Source of the DNA: Pseudomonas sp. TCU-HL1
GTDB taxonomy: Bacteria > Pseudomonadota > Gammaproteobacteria > Pseudomonadales > Pseudomonadaceae
Direction: 5' to 3'
NCBI RefSeq assembly: GCF_001708505.1
Contig: NZ_CP015992.1
Location: 1,922,001-1,986,000 of the forward strand
DNA: 64,000 nt
Under the pieces are notes generated by a model that was given only the letters and a program-made list of their open reading frames with translations, had not been told where the DNA came from and made no database searches. The position numbers were made by a program, and so were the translations under genes. Below are positions 16,209 through 25,447 of the stretch, piece by piece. Position 1 is the stretch's first letter. The number at the start of each line of letters is the position of its first letter.

Positions 16209-17490
16209 ACAATGCCCCGCGCTACTGATCGCTGCCCCCGCTTCCGGCCAGGGCAAGACCACGGTGACCGCCGCGCTCGCTCGCCTGCACGCCCGCCAGG
16301 GCAAGCGGGTGCGGGTGTTCAAGTGCGGGCCGGATTTCCTCGACCCGATGATCCTGGCCCGCGCATCTGGCGCGCCGGTCTACCAATTGGACCTGTGGAT
16401 GGTGGGCGAGGCGGAAAGTCGCCGCCTGCTCTGGGAGGCGGCGGGGGAGGCGGACCTGATCCTGATCGAGGGCGTGATGGGTCTCTTCGACGGCTCACCC
16501 TCGGCCGCCGATCTGGCGCGCCACTTCGGTGTGCCGGTGCTGGGCGTGATCAACGGCGCCGCCATGGCCCAGACCTTCGGCGCGCTGGCTGTAGGTCTGG
16601 CCACTTACCAGCCGGACCTGCCCTTTGCCGGCGTGCTCGGCAACCGCGTCGGCAGCCAGCGCCATAGCGACCTGATCCGCGAAAGCCTGCCGGACTGGAT
16701 TCGCTGGTACGGCTCCCTGCCGCGCAGCTCCGATGTCGAACTGCCCAGTCGCCATCTGGGCCTGGTGCAGGCCGAGGAACTGGCGGACCTCGACGCACGC
16801 CTGGATGCCGCCGCCGATGCCCTGGCTGCCAGCGCGGAAGTCGCCCTGCCGCCGCCCGTGAGCTTTGCCGCGCCCGAGCCCCAGGATGTGGGTGACGGGC
16901 TCGCCGGCGTACGCATCGGCGTGGCGCGGGATACCTCTTTCGCCTTCCTCTACCAGGCCAACCTCGATCTGCTGCAGCGCCTGGGCGCCGAACTGGTGTT
17001 CTTCTCGCCGCTGGCCGACCCGCGCCTGCCTGAGGTGGACAGCCTCTACCTGCCGGGCGGCTACCCCGAGCTGCACTTGCGCCAACTGGAGGGCAACCGC
17101 GCCATGGCCGAGGCCATCCGCGCCCACCATGGGGTGGGCAAGCCGATCCTCGCCGAGTGCGGCGGCATGCTCTATCTGCTGGAAGCCCTGGCCGATGCAG
17201 GCGGTGAATCCGCCGCATTGCTCGGCCTGCTGCCCGGCCGCGCCACCCTGCAGAAGCGCCTGGCGGCGCTGGCCCTGCAAGAGGCGCCGTTGCCGGAAGG
17301 CAGCCTGCGCGGGCACACCTTCCACCACTCACTGCTGGATTCGCCACTGGAGCCGCTGGTTCGCGGGCTGTGCCCGAACGACAAGCCGGTGGCCGAGGCG
17401 GTGTTCCGCATTGGCCGCCTGACCGCGTCCTACATCCACTTCTACCTGCCGTCCAACCCCCGGGCGGCTGCGGAGCTGTTCCGACCATGA
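16156..17490 (+). CDS. cobB: Cobyrinic acid a,c-diamide synthase
   Basis: 444 residues. Amidates two side chains of cobyrinate (hydrogenobyrinate in the aerobic route) with glutamine and ATP. The P-loop APASGQGKT starts at residue 28; the C-terminal class I amidotransferase domain has Cys335 in LAECGGMLYL and a His in the FHHS block. The expected N-terminus begins about at RQCPALLIAAP (residue 18). The 17 residues before it (MPDQLSLTPTPLPEGEG) are encoded by the REP-like repeat, which also supplies the GGGGAGAGGG ribosome site. Overlaps bluB by four bases. Confidence 0.95.
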   Translation: MPDQLSLTPTPLPEGEGRQCPALLIAAPASGQGKTTVTAALARLHARQGKRVRVFKCGPDFLDPMILARASGAPVYQLDLWMVGEAESRRLLWEAAGEADLILIEGVMGLFDGSPSAADLARHFGVPVLGVINGAAMAQTFGALAVGLATYQPDLPFAGVLGNRVGSQRHSDLIRESLPDWIRWYGSLPRSSDVELPSRHLGLVQAEELADLDARLDAAADALAASAEVALPPPVSFAAPEPQDVGDGLAGVRIGVARDTSFAFLYQANLDLLQRLGAELVFFSPLADPRLPEVDSLYLPGGYPELHLRQLEGNRAMAEAIRAHHGVGKPILAECGGMLYLLEALADAGGESAALLGLLPGRATLQKRLAALALQEAPLPEGSLRGHTFHHSLLDSPLEPLVRGLCPNDKPVAEAVFRIGRLTASYIHFYLPSNPRAAAELFRP

Positions 17491-18137
17491 GCGAGCACGC
17501 CTTCAGCCGGGATGAGCGCGCGGCGGTCTACCGCGCCATCGCCGAGCGGCGCGACATGCGCCACTTCTGCGGCGGTGAAGTGGCCCCCGACCTGTTGGCT
17601 CGGTTGCTGGAGGCGGCTCATCACGCACCCAGCGTCGGGTTGATGCAGCCCTGGCGGTTCATCCGTATTACCGCAAAGGCGCTGCGCGAGGCTATCCAGG
17701 CCCTGGTGGAAGCCGAGCGGGTACGCACGGCCGACGCCCTGGGTGAACGCTCCGACGAATTCATGAAGCTCAAGGTCGAAGGTATCCGCGATTGTGCCGA
17801 ACTGCTGGTGGCCGCGCTGATGGACGGCCGCGAAGCCCATGTGTTCGGCCGTCGCACCCTGCCGGAAATGGACCTGGCCTCACTTTCCTGCGCTGTCCAG
17901 AACCTCTGGCTGGCGGCTCGCGCGGAAGGTCTGGGCATGGGCTGGGTATCGCTGTTCGATCCGCTCGCCCTGGCCGACCTGCTCGGCATGCCCGCAGGCA
18001 GCAAGCCCATGGCGGTGCTCTGCCTGGGGCCGGTCGAGGCGTTCTACCCGGCGCCCATGCTCGCGCTGGAAGGCTGGGCGCAGCCACGTCCGCTGGCGGA
18101 TCTGGTGTTCGAGAATCAGTGGGGGCAGCGTCCATGA
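17487..18137 (+). CDS. bluB: 5,6-dimethylbenzimidazole synthase BluB
   Basis: 216 residues of the nitroreductase-like fold. BluB breaks down reduced FMN with oxygen to make dimethylbenzimidazole, the lower ligand of B12. Family marks are RRDMRHF near residue 24, [13 protein letters not shown], and [19 protein letters not shown] overlaps the cobB stop (ATGA). Its presence means the operon can make its own lower ligand aerobically for CobT. Confidence 0.95.
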   Translation: MSEHAFSRDERAAVYRAIAERRDMRHFCGGEVAPDLLARLLEAAHHAPSVGLMQPWRFIRITAKALREAIQALVEAERVRTADALGERSDEFMKLKVEGIRDCAELLVAALMDGREAHVFGRRTLPEMDLASLSCAVQNLWLAARAEGLGMGWVSLFDPLALADLLGMPAGSKPMAVLCLGPVEAFYPAPMLALEGWAQPRPLADLVFENQWGQRP

Positions 18138-19042
18138 GCCTGGGATTTCTCACCCTCGGTGCCGTGGCGTTGGACGCGCTGTTCGGTGAGCCGAAGGGGT
18201 GGCACCCACTGGTGGCCTTCGGCAAGCTCGCCAACCACCTGGAGCAGCGCTTCAACCCTGGCGGGCGCGGCTGGCGTAGCCATGGCGTGAGCGCCTGGGT
18301 GCTGGCGGTGTTGCCACTGACATTGGCGGCCTGGCTGCTCTCGGAGCTGCCTTATATCGGTTGGCTGGTCGGCGTTGTCGCGCTCTATGCCGCCATTGGT
18401 CTGCGCAGCCTCAACGAACATGCCGAGCCTGTGGCCAGCGCCCTGCAGGCGGGTGATCTGGCCCAGGCACGCAAGCGCGTGGGCTATATGGTCAGTCGCG
18501 AAACCCGTGAGCTGGACGAGCCCGCCGTGGCGCGCGCCGCCACCGAGTCGGTGCTGGAGAACGGCAGCGACGCGGTGTTCGCCGCGCTCTTCTGGTTCGC
18601 CGTGGCTGGTGCGCCCGGCGTGGTGCTCTACCGCCTGTCCAACACGCTGGACGCCATGTGGGGCTACCGCAACGCGCGCTTCGAGCGCTTCGGCTGGGCG
18701 GCCGCGCGTATCGACGACCTGCTCAACTACATTCCGGCGCGCCTGGTGGCCCTGACCTATGCGCTGCTTGGCAAGACTGCTCTGGCCCTGCGCTGCTGGC
18801 GCCGTCAGGCGCCGCAGTGGGACAGCCCCAACGCCGGTCCGGTGATGGCTGCTGGTGCTGGCGCGCTGGGCGTGGCCCTGGGCGGCCCGGCCGTCTATCA
18901 CGGCGAGTTGCATCAGCGCCCGGTGCTGGGCGAAGGCCCGGCCGCGCGCGCCGAGGATATCCGCCGCGCCATGGACCTCGTGCGCCAGGGCGTGCTGCTC
19001 TGGCTGGCGGTACTGATCATCGGAGGCTGGTTCCTTGCTTGA
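18134..19042 (+). CDS. cobD: Adenosylcobinamide-phosphate synthase CobD/CbiB
   Basis: 302-residue integral membrane protein that attaches the aminopropanol arm to adenosylcobyric acid. Visible are the N-terminal [17 protein letters not shown], the block [24 protein letters not shown] ([18 protein letters not shown]), [11 protein letters not shown] and the C-terminal hydrophobic helix. Four-base overlap with bluB upstream; the next gene starts inside its last eight bases. Confidence 0.96.
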   Translation: MSLGFLTLGAVALDALFGEPKGWHPLVAFGKLANHLEQRFNPGGRGWRSHGVSAWVLAVLPLTLAAWLLSELPYIGWLVGVVALYAAIGLRSLNEHAEPVASALQAGDLAQARKRVGYMVSRETRELDEPAVARAATESVLENGSDAVFAALFWFAVAGAPGVVLYRLSNTLDAMWGYRNARFERFGWAAARIDDLLNYIPARLVALTYALLGKTALALRCWRRQAPQWDSPNAGPVMAAGAGALGVALGGPAVYHGELHQRPVLGEGPAARAEDIRRAMDLVRQGVLLWLAVLIIGGWFLA

Positions 19043-20027
19043 ACATGGCGGACGGCTGCGCGCGGCCGCACAGCGCTACGGCATCGCCGAGGCGGACTGG
19101 CTCGACCTCTCCACTGGCATTGCGCCCTATGGTTGGGCGCTGCCGCCAATTCCCGCGTCCGCCTGGGCACGCCTGCCGGAACGTGACGATGGCCTGGAAG
19201 ACGCGGCCCGTCAGTTCTACGGCTGCCAATCGCTGTTGCCGGTGGCCGGCTCCCAGGCTGCGATCCAGGCTCTGCCGCGTCTTCGCGCGCCTGGCCGCGT
19301 CGGGGTGATCTCGCCCTGTTACGCCGAGCATGCCCACGCCTGGCGCCGCGAAGGCCATGAGCTGGAAGAGCTGGATGCTGAAACCGCCGAACGCGAGCTG
19401 GCGCGATTCGACGTGCTGCTGGTGGTCAACCCGAACAACCCCACTGGCCAGCGCCTGGCGCCGCAGACGCTGCTGGATTGGCGCGCGCGCCTGGCGCAGC
19501 GGGGCGGCTGGCTGCTGGTGGATGAAGCCTTCATGGATTGCACGCCGGAGCAGAGCCTGGCCACCCATTGCCCCTTGCCCGGGCTGGTGGTGCTGCGCTC
19601 CTTCGGCAAATTCTTCGGCCTGGCGGGAATCCGCCTGGGCTTCGTGCTGGCCGAAACGGCCTTGCTGGTGGCGCTCGAAGAGTTGCTCGGCCCGTGGACG
19701 GTAAGCGGCCCGGCGCGAGCACTGGCAAAGGCCCTGTTGCAGGATGTCGAAGGCCAGCAACGCCAGCGCCAGGCCCTGTTGCTGGATGGCCAGCGGCTGG
19801 AGGCCCTGCTGCGCGAGTACGGCCTGACGCCCGGCGGCGGCACGGCGTTGTTCCAGCGCCTGGTTCGCGACGACGCAGCGCCTCTGCACGAATTCCTCGC
19901 CGCTCACGGCATTCTCACTCGGCTGTTTACCGCACCGTCCAGCCTGCGCTTCGGCCTGCCGCCGAACGAGGCGGGCTGGGAGCGGCTGCGGCTGGCCCTG
20001 ATCGATTACTCCAAGGAGCGGCCATGA
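19035..20027 (+). CDS. cobC: Threonine-phosphate decarboxylase CobC
   Basis: 330-residue class I/II PLP aminotransferase-fold enzyme that makes the aminopropanol phosphate precursor. The PLP lysine is Lys192 in [21 protein letters not shown] and the VDEAF block are also present. The start is TTG at 19035 (MLEHGGRL), overlapping cobD by eight bases. TTG may lower its translation relative to its neighbours. Note that a different gene at 23065 is also called cobC in the enteric naming. Confidence 0.94.
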   Translation: MLEHGGRLRAAAQRYGIAEADWLDLSTGIAPYGWALPPIPASAWARLPERDDGLEDAARQFYGCQSLLPVAGSQAAIQALPRLRAPGRVGVISPCYAEHAHAWRREGHELEELDAETAERELARFDVLLVVNPNNPTGQRLAPQTLLDWRARLAQRGGWLLVDEAFMDCTPEQSLATHCPLPGLVVLRSFGKFFGLAGIRLGFVLAETALLVALEELLGPWTVSGPARALAKALLQDVEGQQRQRQALLLDGQRLEALLREYGLTPGGGTALFQRLVRDDAAPLHEFLAAHGILTRLFTAPSSLRFGLPPNEAGWERLRLALIDYSKERP

Positions 20028-21499
20028 CGACCCTGATGGTGCAGGGCACCACCTCCGACGCCGGCAAGAGCACCCTGGTGACCGCCCTGTGCCGCTGGCT
20101 TGCGCGCCAGGGTGTTGCGGTGGCGCCGTTCAAACCGCAGAACATGGCGCTGAACAGCGCGGTGACCGCCGATGGTGGCGAGATCGGCCGTGCCCAGGCG
20201 GTACAGGCGCAAGCCTGCGGACTGGCGCCCCATACCGACATGAACCCGGTGCTGCTCAAGCCGAACACCGACATCGGTGCCCAGGTGATCATCCACGGTC
20301 GCGCCGTTACCAGCATGAATGCGGCGGCCTACCACGACTACAAGAAAGTCGCGATGGCGGCCGTGCTGGAGTCCCATCAGCGCCTGTCGGCCCGGTATCC
20401 GGTGGTGATGGTGGAGGGCGCCGGCTCACCGGCGGAGATCAACCTGCGCGCCAACGACATCGCCAACATGGGTTTCGCCGAAGTGGTGGATTGCCCGGTG
20501 ATCCTGGTGGCCGATATCGACCGGGGCGGCGTTTTCGCCCATCTGGTGGGCACCCTGGAGTTGCTGTCGCCCAGCGAGCAGGCGCGGGTGAAGGGCTTCG
20601 TCATCAACCGTTTCCGCGGCGATATCGCCCTGCTCAAACCGGGACTCGACTGGCTGGAACAACGTACCGGCAAGCCCGTGCTTGGCGTACTGCCCTACCT
20701 CACTGACTTCCACCTGGAAGCCGAGGACGCCATCGACCAGCGCCAGGCTTTCAAGGGCGGCGAGTTGCTGCAGGTGGCGGTGCCGGTGCTGCCGCGCATC
20801 AGCAACCACACCGACTTCGACCCCCTGCGCCTGCACCCGCAGGTACAGCTCAACTTCGTTGGTCCCGGCCAGCCCATTCCGCCGGCTGACCTGATCATCC
20901 TGCCCGGCTCCAAGAGCGTGCGCGCTGATCTCGCGCGGCTGCGCGAACACGGATGGGATAAGGCCTTGCAGCGTCATTTGCGCTATGGCGGCAAGGTGCT
21001 GGGCATCTGCGGCGGCTATCAGATGCTCGGCTGCAGCATTGCCGATCCTCACGGCCTCGAAGGCCCGGCGGGGGCGAGCGACGGCCTCGGCCTGCTGGAC
21101 ATCGACACCGTGCTGGAGCCGGAAAAACAGCTGCGCAATGTCGGCGGCCGCCTGCTGCTGGAAAGCGCGACCGTGAGCGGCTACGAAATCCATGCCGGCG
21201 TCACCACGGGCGCCGGTCTCGAACACCCCGCCGTCGCGCTGGACGATGGCCGAGTCGATGGCGCCCGCAGCCTGGATGGCCAGGTCATGGGCACCTACCT
21301 GCACGGCTTTTTCGAATCCTCCGATGCCTGCGCCGCCATCCTTCGCTGGGCAGGCCTCGCGGCGGTGCAAACAGTGGATTACCACGCCTTGCGCGAACGC
21401 GATATCGAACGTCTGGCCGACCAGGTGGAGCAACACCTGGATACCCGCTGGCTGGCCGATCTGTGCGGCCTTGGCAACCAGGAGCATCGTCATGCGTGA
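20024..21499 (+). CDS. cobQ: Cobyric acid synthase CobQ
   Basis: 491 residues. Amidates the b, d, e and g side chains of adenosylcobyrinate diamide. N-terminal ATP-binding domain with [12 protein letters not shown] (from residue 8) and [12 protein letters not shown]-terminal amidotransferase domain with Cys329 in [10 protein letters not shown] and a catalytic His in YLHGFFES. Four-base overlap with cobC and eight-base overlap with cobP. Confidence 0.97.
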   Translation: MTTLMVQGTTSDAGKSTLVTALCRWLARQGVAVAPFKPQNMALNSAVTADGGEIGRAQAVQAQACGLAPHTDMNPVLLKPNTDIGAQVIIHGRAVTSMNAAAYHDYKKVAMAAVLESHQRLSARYPVVMVEGAGSPAEINLRANDIANMGFAEVVDCPVILVADIDRGGVFAHLVGTLELLSPSEQARVKGFVINRFRGDIALLKPGLDWLEQRTGKPVLGVLPYLTDFHLEAEDAIDQRQAFKGGELLQVAVPVLPRISNHTDFDPLRLHPQVQLNFVGPGQPIPPADLIILPGSKSVRADLARLREHGWDKALQRHLRYGGKVLGICGGYQMLGCSIADPHGLEGPAGASDGLGLLDIDTVLEPEKQLRNVGGRLLLESATVSGYEIHAGVTTGAGLEHPAVALDDGRVDGARSLDGQVMGTYLHGFFESSDACAAILRWAGLAAVQTVDYHALRERDIERLADQVEQHLDTRWLADLCGLGNQEHRHA

Positions 21500-22013
21500 A
21501 CTCATCCTCGGCGGCGCCCGTTCCGGCAAGAGCCGCCTTGCCGAGAAGCTGGCTGCGGAGAGCGGCCTGAAGGTCGTCTATATCGCCACCAGCCAGCCGC
21601 TGGACGGCGAAATGAACGCGCGGGTGGCCCATCACCGCGCCCGTCGCCCGGACCATTGGGGGCTGGTGGAAGAACCGCTGGAACTGGCCCGCGTGCTGCG
21701 CGAGAACGCCGCCGCCGATACCTGCCTGCTGGTGGATTGCCTGACGCTCTGGCTGACCAACCTGTTGGTGCTGGACGACCCGGCGCGGCTCGACGACGAG
21801 CGCGAAGCGCTGCTCGGCTGCATGGCCGCACTGCCGGGCCGCGTGCTGCTGGTGAGCAATGAAACCGGCCTGGGCGTCGTGCCCTTGGGCGAGCTGACCC
21901 GCCGCTATGTCGACGAAGCCGGCTGGCTGCACCAGGCCCTGGCGGAACGCTGCGAACGGGTGATATTCACCGTCGCCGGCCTGCCCACGATTCTCAAGGG
22001 AGACGCCCTATGA
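21492..22013 (+). CDS. cobP: Adenosylcobinamide kinase / guanylyltransferase
   Basis: 173-residue bifunctional enzyme (CobP/CobU) that phosphorylates adenosylcobinamide and transfers GMP to it. P-loop GGARSGKS at residues 7-14, the [12 protein letters not shown] block, [10 protein letters not shown] with the guanylyl-acceptor His region, and the [10 protein letters not shown] block. Starts eight bases inside cobQ. Confidence 0.97.
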   Translation: MRELILGGARSGKSRLAEKLAAESGLKVVYIATSQPLDGEMNARVAHHRARRPDHWGLVEEPLELARVLRENAAADTCLLVDCLTLWLTNLLVLDDPARLDDEREALLGCMAALPGRVLLVSNETGLGVVPLGELTRRYVDEAGWLHQALAERCERVIFTVAGLPTILKGDAL

Positions 22014-23068
22014 CCCCGCTGCAATGGTGGCAGGCCCCCTGCCAGCCCCTCGACCCCATCGCCCGCGCCAAGGCACAGGCCCGGCAGGACCAGCTCACCA
22101 AGCCCCGCGGCGCCCTTGGCCAACTGGAAGCGCTGGCTATCACCCTGGCCGCCCAGCAGGGCCGCGAGCGGCCGAGTGTCGAGCGTCCCTGGTTCACGGT
22201 GTTCGCCGGTGATCACGGCGTGGTGGAGGAGGGCGTGTCCGCCTACCCGCAGGCCGTGACCGGTGAGATGTTGCGCAACTTCGTCCGGGGTGGCGCTGCC
22301 ATCAGCGTACTGGCGCGTAGCCTCGGCGCTACCCTGGAACTGGTCGACCTGGGCACAGCGTTGCCTTTGGAGCCGCTGCCCGGAGTGCTGCATCTTCATG
22401 TGGGTGCCGGCACGGCGAACTTCGCCCGTGAACCGGCGATGACCGCCGCCCAGTGCCTGATCGCCCTGCAAGCCGGCCGCTCCAGTGTCGAACGTGCCCA
22501 GGGCGCCGGCGCCGATCTCTACGTCGGTGGCGAGATGGGCATCGGTAACACGACCACCGCCAGCGCTCTGGCCTGTGCACTGCTCGGTCTGCCCGCGACG
22601 GCGCTGGCCGGCCCCGGCACGGGCCTGGACGGCGAGGGAGTGGCGCACAAGATCCAGGTCATCGAGCATGCCCTGGCCCTGCATCGCGAACACTGCGACA
22701 GCCCGGAGGAAACGCTGCGTCGCCTCGGCGGCTTTGAAGTCGCGGCGCTCACCGGCGCCTACCTTGCCTGCGCCCAGCTCGGTTTGCCGGCCCTGGTGGA
22801 TGGCTTCATCTGCAGCGTCGCGGCGCTTTGCGCGGTGCGCCTCAATCCCGCCTGCCGTGAATGGCTGCTGTTCTCCCACCGATCCGCCGAACCGGGCCAC
22901 GTCGCGGTGCTTTCCGCACTGGAAGCCCAGCCGTTGCTGGACCTGGGGCTGCGCCTGGGCGAAGGCAGCGGTGCCGCCATCGCCCTGCCACTGCTGCGTC
23001 TGGCCTGCGAGGTGCACGACGGCATGGCCACCTTTGCCGAAGCCTCGGTTTCGGATCGTCCGGCATGA
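22010..23068 (+). CDS. cobT: Nicotinate-nucleotide:dimethylbenzimidazole phosphoribosyltransferase
   Basis: 352 residues (CobU in the Pseudomonas denitrificans naming). Makes alpha-ribazole phosphate from the lower ligand produced by BluB. Visible are [44 protein letters not shown] and the C-terminal catalytic-Glu region ([18 protein letters not shown]). Four-base overlaps at both ends. Confidence 0.97.
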   Translation: MTPLQWWQAPCQPLDPIARAKAQARQDQLTKPRGALGQLEALAITLAAQQGRERPSVERPWFTVFAGDHGVVEEGVSAYPQAVTGEMLRNFVRGGAAISVLARSLGATLELVDLGTALPLEPLPGVLHLHVGAGTANFAREPAMTAAQCLIALQAGRSSVERAQGAGADLYVGGEMGIGNTTTASALACALLGLPATALAGPGTGLDGEGVAHKIQVIEHALALHREHCDSPEETLRRLGGFEVAALTGAYLACAQLGLPALVDGFICSVAALCAVRLNPACREWLLFSHRSAEPGHVAVLSALEAQPLLDLGLRLGEGSGAAIALPLLRLACEVHDGMATFAEASVSDRPA

Positions 23069-23631
23069 AGCTCGACCTTCTGCGTCACGGTGAAACCGAA
23101 CGGGGCGGCGGCTTTCGCGGCAGCCTCGATGACGCCCTGACCGATACCGGCTGGGCGCAGATGCGCGCCGGCGCTGATAGCGCGGGGCCGTGGGACATCC
23201 TAGTGAGTTCACCGCTGCAACGCTGCGCCGCCTTTGCCCGCGAACTGGAGCAGCGACTTGGCTTGCCGCTGCAGTTCGACGCCGACCTGCGCGAACTGCA
23301 CTTCGGCCAGTGGGAAGGCCGCAGCGCCGCCGAGTTGATGGAAGACCACGCCGAAGGCCTGGGCCAGTTCTGGAACGACCCCTACAGCTTCACGCCGCCG
23401 GACGGCGAAACCCTGCTGGACTTCGAGGCGCGGGTACTGGCGGCGGCCGAGCGCCTGCGCGAACGCTTTGCCGGTAAACGGGTGCTGCTGGTCACCCATG
23501 GCGGTGTGATCCGCATGCTGGTGGCCCGTGCCCGGCAGCTGCCGCGTGCCCAGTTGATGCAGGTGGAGGTCGCGCACGGCGAATTGTTCCGCCTGGCCTT
23601 CGACGAACATGGCCTGCGTGAGCGACCATGA
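23065..23631 (+). CDS. cobC: Alpha-ribazole phosphatase, histidine phosphatase family
   Basis: 188 residues. Phosphoglycerate-mutase-like fold with the catalytic LLRHGETE (His8) and the second His145 in VTHGGVIRM. By position, between cobT and cobS, it should remove the phosphate from alpha-ribazole phosphate or adenosylcobalamin phosphate (CobC of enterics). Four-base overlaps at both ends make tight coupling likely. Confidence 0.92.
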   Translation: MKLDLLRHGETERGGGFRGSLDDALTDTGWAQMRAGADSAGPWDILVSSPLQRCAAFARELEQRLGLPLQFDADLRELHFGQWEGRSAAELMEDHAEGLGQFWNDPYSFTPPDGETLLDFEARVLAAAERLRERFAGKRVLLVTHGGVIRMLVARARQLPRAQLMQVEVAHGELFRLAFDEHGLRERP

Positions 23632-24362
23632 CGCCGCTGCTGATCGCCCTGCAATTCCTCACTCGTCTGCCGGTTCGCCTGCCGGGCATGCCGGAGCCCC
23701 GGCAGTTCGGCCGGTCGCTGCTCTGGTATCCCCTGGTCGGGCTGCTCATCGGCCTGTTGCTGCTGGGCGCCGCGTATCTGCTGGAGGGGCGTCCGGTCCT
23801 GTTGTCGGCTGCGCTGGTGCTGGCGCTTTGGGTAGGGTTGTCCGGGGGGCTGCATCTGGACGGCCTGGCGGATACAGCCGACGCCTGGGTCGGTGGCTAT
23901 GGCGACCGCGAACGCACCCTGACGATCATGAAGGACCCGCGTAGCGGGCCCATCGCGGTGGTCGTGCTGGTGGTGGTGCTGTTGCTGAAGTTTGCCGCGT
24001 TGGCTGCCTTGCTACAGGCCGGGCAATGGCTCCCCCTGCTGCTGGCGCCCTGGCTGGGACGCGGGATGTTGCCGCTGTTGTTCCTCACCACTGCCTATGT
24101 CCGTCCGGGTGGCCTGGGCCAGGCATTGGCCGAACACCTGCCACGCCGGGATCTACCCGTGTGGCTGGCGGTGCAGGGGGCGGCAATGCTGGTGCTGGGC
24201 AGGCCGGCCTGGATCGCGCTGGTGATTGCGCTGATTGTTTTCGCCTGGCTGCGGGGGCGCTTTATGCAGCGGCTGGGTGGGACGACCGGGGATACGGCGG
24301 GGGCGCTGGTGGAGGTGGTTGAGGTGGCGGTGTTGGTGGTGGTGGCGTTTGCGCTGACCTGA
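23628..24362 (+). CDS. cobS: Adenosylcobinamide-GDP ribazoletransferase CobS/CobV
   Basis: 244-residue inner-membrane enzyme that joins adenosylcobinamide-GDP to alpha-ribazole, the last assembly step. QFLTRLPV at the start, the acidic block GGLHLDGLADTADAWVGG, and the REAR-like GDRERTLTIMKDPRSGPI are the family marks; several transmembrane helices follow. It closes the operon; a pair of REP-like elements lies directly behind it. Confidence 0.96.
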   Translation: MTPLLIALQFLTRLPVRLPGMPEPRQFGRSLLWYPLVGLLIGLLLLGAAYLLEGRPVLLSAALVLALWVGLSGGLHLDGLADTADAWVGGYGDRERTLTIMKDPRSGPIAVVVLVVVLLLKFAALAALLQAGQWLPLLLAPWLGRGMLPLLFLTTAYVRPGGLGQALAEHLPRRDLPVWLAVQGAAMLVLGRPAWIALVIALIVFAWLRGRFMQRLGGTTGDTAGALVEVVEVAVLVVVAFALT

Positions 24363-24365
24363 TTG

Positions 24366-24508
24366 GCCCTCTCCCCCGGCCCCTCTCCCTGAAGGGCGAG
24401 GGGAGCTTGTCCGTGCTGGAGTCCGACTCTGTGCTGCCGGCTACCTCCAGCATTACAGGCGCGAGTCACCCCTCTCCTCTTCAGGGAGAGGGGCCGGGGG
24501 AGAGGGAG
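24366..24508. repeat. Two REP-like ctctccc units
   Basis: CCCTCTCCCCCGGCCCCTCT near 24366 and CCCCTCTCCTCTTCAGGGAG near 24471, in opposite orientation around about 60 bases of ordinary sequence. The second unit overlaps the 3' end of the DUF559 gene and supplies its last codons. Confidence 0.85.
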
Positions 24509-24849
24509 TTACCTGGAAATGCCTCTTCCGCAGCCAATCGAATGGTTTCCAGTACGGCTTCAGTTTCCAGCAGCACTTCGTGGTTCCAGAACCGCAAGAT
24601 TCTGAATCCCCGACTGGCCAGCCATGCATCCCGCTTCTCGTCAGTTGAACTTTCCAGATGCTGTCCGCCATCCACTTCCACTATCAGCATTCGCTCCTGG
24701 CAGATGAAGTCGACGATGAAGTGGCCAATGGGTTTCTGCCGTCGAAACTTCAAACCGAGCAGCCGTTTTGCGCGCAAATGCCGCCACAGCCACTGTTCCG
24801 CATCGGTCTGTTCCGCTCTTAGCCTTTTGGCGAATTCGAGCCTTTCCAT
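24481..24849 (-). CDS. DUF559-family, endonuclease-like protein
   Basis: 122 residues. It has the restriction-endonuclease-like core of DUF559: RRQKPIGHFIVDFICQERMLIVEVDGGQH (Asp and Glu-x-Asp) and then WLASRGFRILRFWNHEVL. The start at 24849 (MERLEFAKRLR) looks best. The C-terminus SLSPGPSP is read from a REP-like element, a common accident at the ends of such genes. Function unknown; DUF559 proteins are related to very-short-patch-repair (Vsr) nucleases. Confidence 0.88.
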   Translation of the reverse strand: MERLEFAKRLRAEQTDAEQWLWRHLRAKRLLGLKFRRQKPIGHFIVDFICQERMLIVEVDGGQHLESSTDEKRDAWLASRGFRILRFWNHEVLLETEAVLETIRLAAEEAFPGNSLSPGPSP

Positions 24850-24968
24850 GGCCTTTCCTCTTCTTGATGGAAAGGCCCGATCTTCCCTGCTATCAGCCTC
24901 GGAATGGTCCGAGAGCTGCCAGCGATTCCCCTCTCTACGGGCAGGATTCGATTGACGCTCCAACAAGT

Positions 24969-24980
24969 GCGGGTATATAC
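24969..24980. promoter_or_regulatory. Candidate MarR operator at the marR start
   Basis: GCGGGTATATAC ends directly at the ATG at 24981. It differs in one of twelve bases from the box in front of the MFS gene (25419-25430). Its TATATA could also be a -10 box, which would give a nearly leaderless transcript. Confidence 0.5.
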
Positions 24981-25403
24981 ATGCATCCCATGTTGCCGAC
25001 CCAATGCCTCTGCACCAAGCTGCGCCGCGCCACCCGCAATGTGACCCGGCTATACGACGATGCCCTTGCCGACGTCGGGTTGAATGTCGCCCAGTATTCG
25101 TTGCTCAAGCATGTGACCCGGCTGGATCAGCCGAGTATCACCAGTCTGGCGGAATCCATGGGCCTGGACCGCAGCACCCTGGGGCGCAACCTCAAGGTGT
25201 TGGAGGCCAAGGACCTGGTGCAGCTGGAGGGCGGTGAGGACCAGCGCAATCGACTGGTGTCCCTGACGCCGGCCGGTCGCGCCAGCCTCGACGCCGCGTT
25301 GCAGGCCTGGGAGCGGGTGCAACAGGAGATGGGGCAGCGCATGGGGCCGGAGAAGCGGGCGGCCCTGATGGCGTTGCTGGATGATCTGGAACATATCGGC
25401 TGA
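24981..25403 (+). CDS. MarR-family transcriptional regulator
   Basis: 140 residues with the winged-helix pattern QYSLLKHVTRLDQPSITSLAESMGLDRSTLGRNLKVLEAKDLV and the wing LEGGEDQRNRLVSLTPAG. It has a cysteine pair near the N-terminus (QCLCTKL) that could sense oxidants. ATG at 24981 or 24990: neither has a Shine-Dalgarno sequence, because the operator-like box fills that place. It is 44 bases upstream of the transporter and most likely represses both genes. Confidence 0.9.
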   Translation: MHPMLPTQCLCTKLRRATRNVTRLYDDALADVGLNVAQYSLLKHVTRLDQPSITSLAESMGLDRSTLGRNLKVLEAKDLVQLEGGEDQRNRLVSLTPAGRASLDAALQAWERVQQEMGQRMGPEKRAALMALLDDLEHIG

Positions 25404-25418
25404 TCTTTTTGCTTTGAA

Positions 25419-25433
25419 GCGGGTATCTACCCG
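25419..25433. promoter_or_regulatory. Candidate MarR operator before the MFS gene
   Basis: CGGGTA-TC-TACCCG is a perfect inverted repeat (25420-25433) located just before the ribosome site of the transporter. It shares GCGGGTATnTAC with the box at 24969. Confidence 0.55.
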
Positions 25434-25447
25434 TAAAGGAATGTTCT

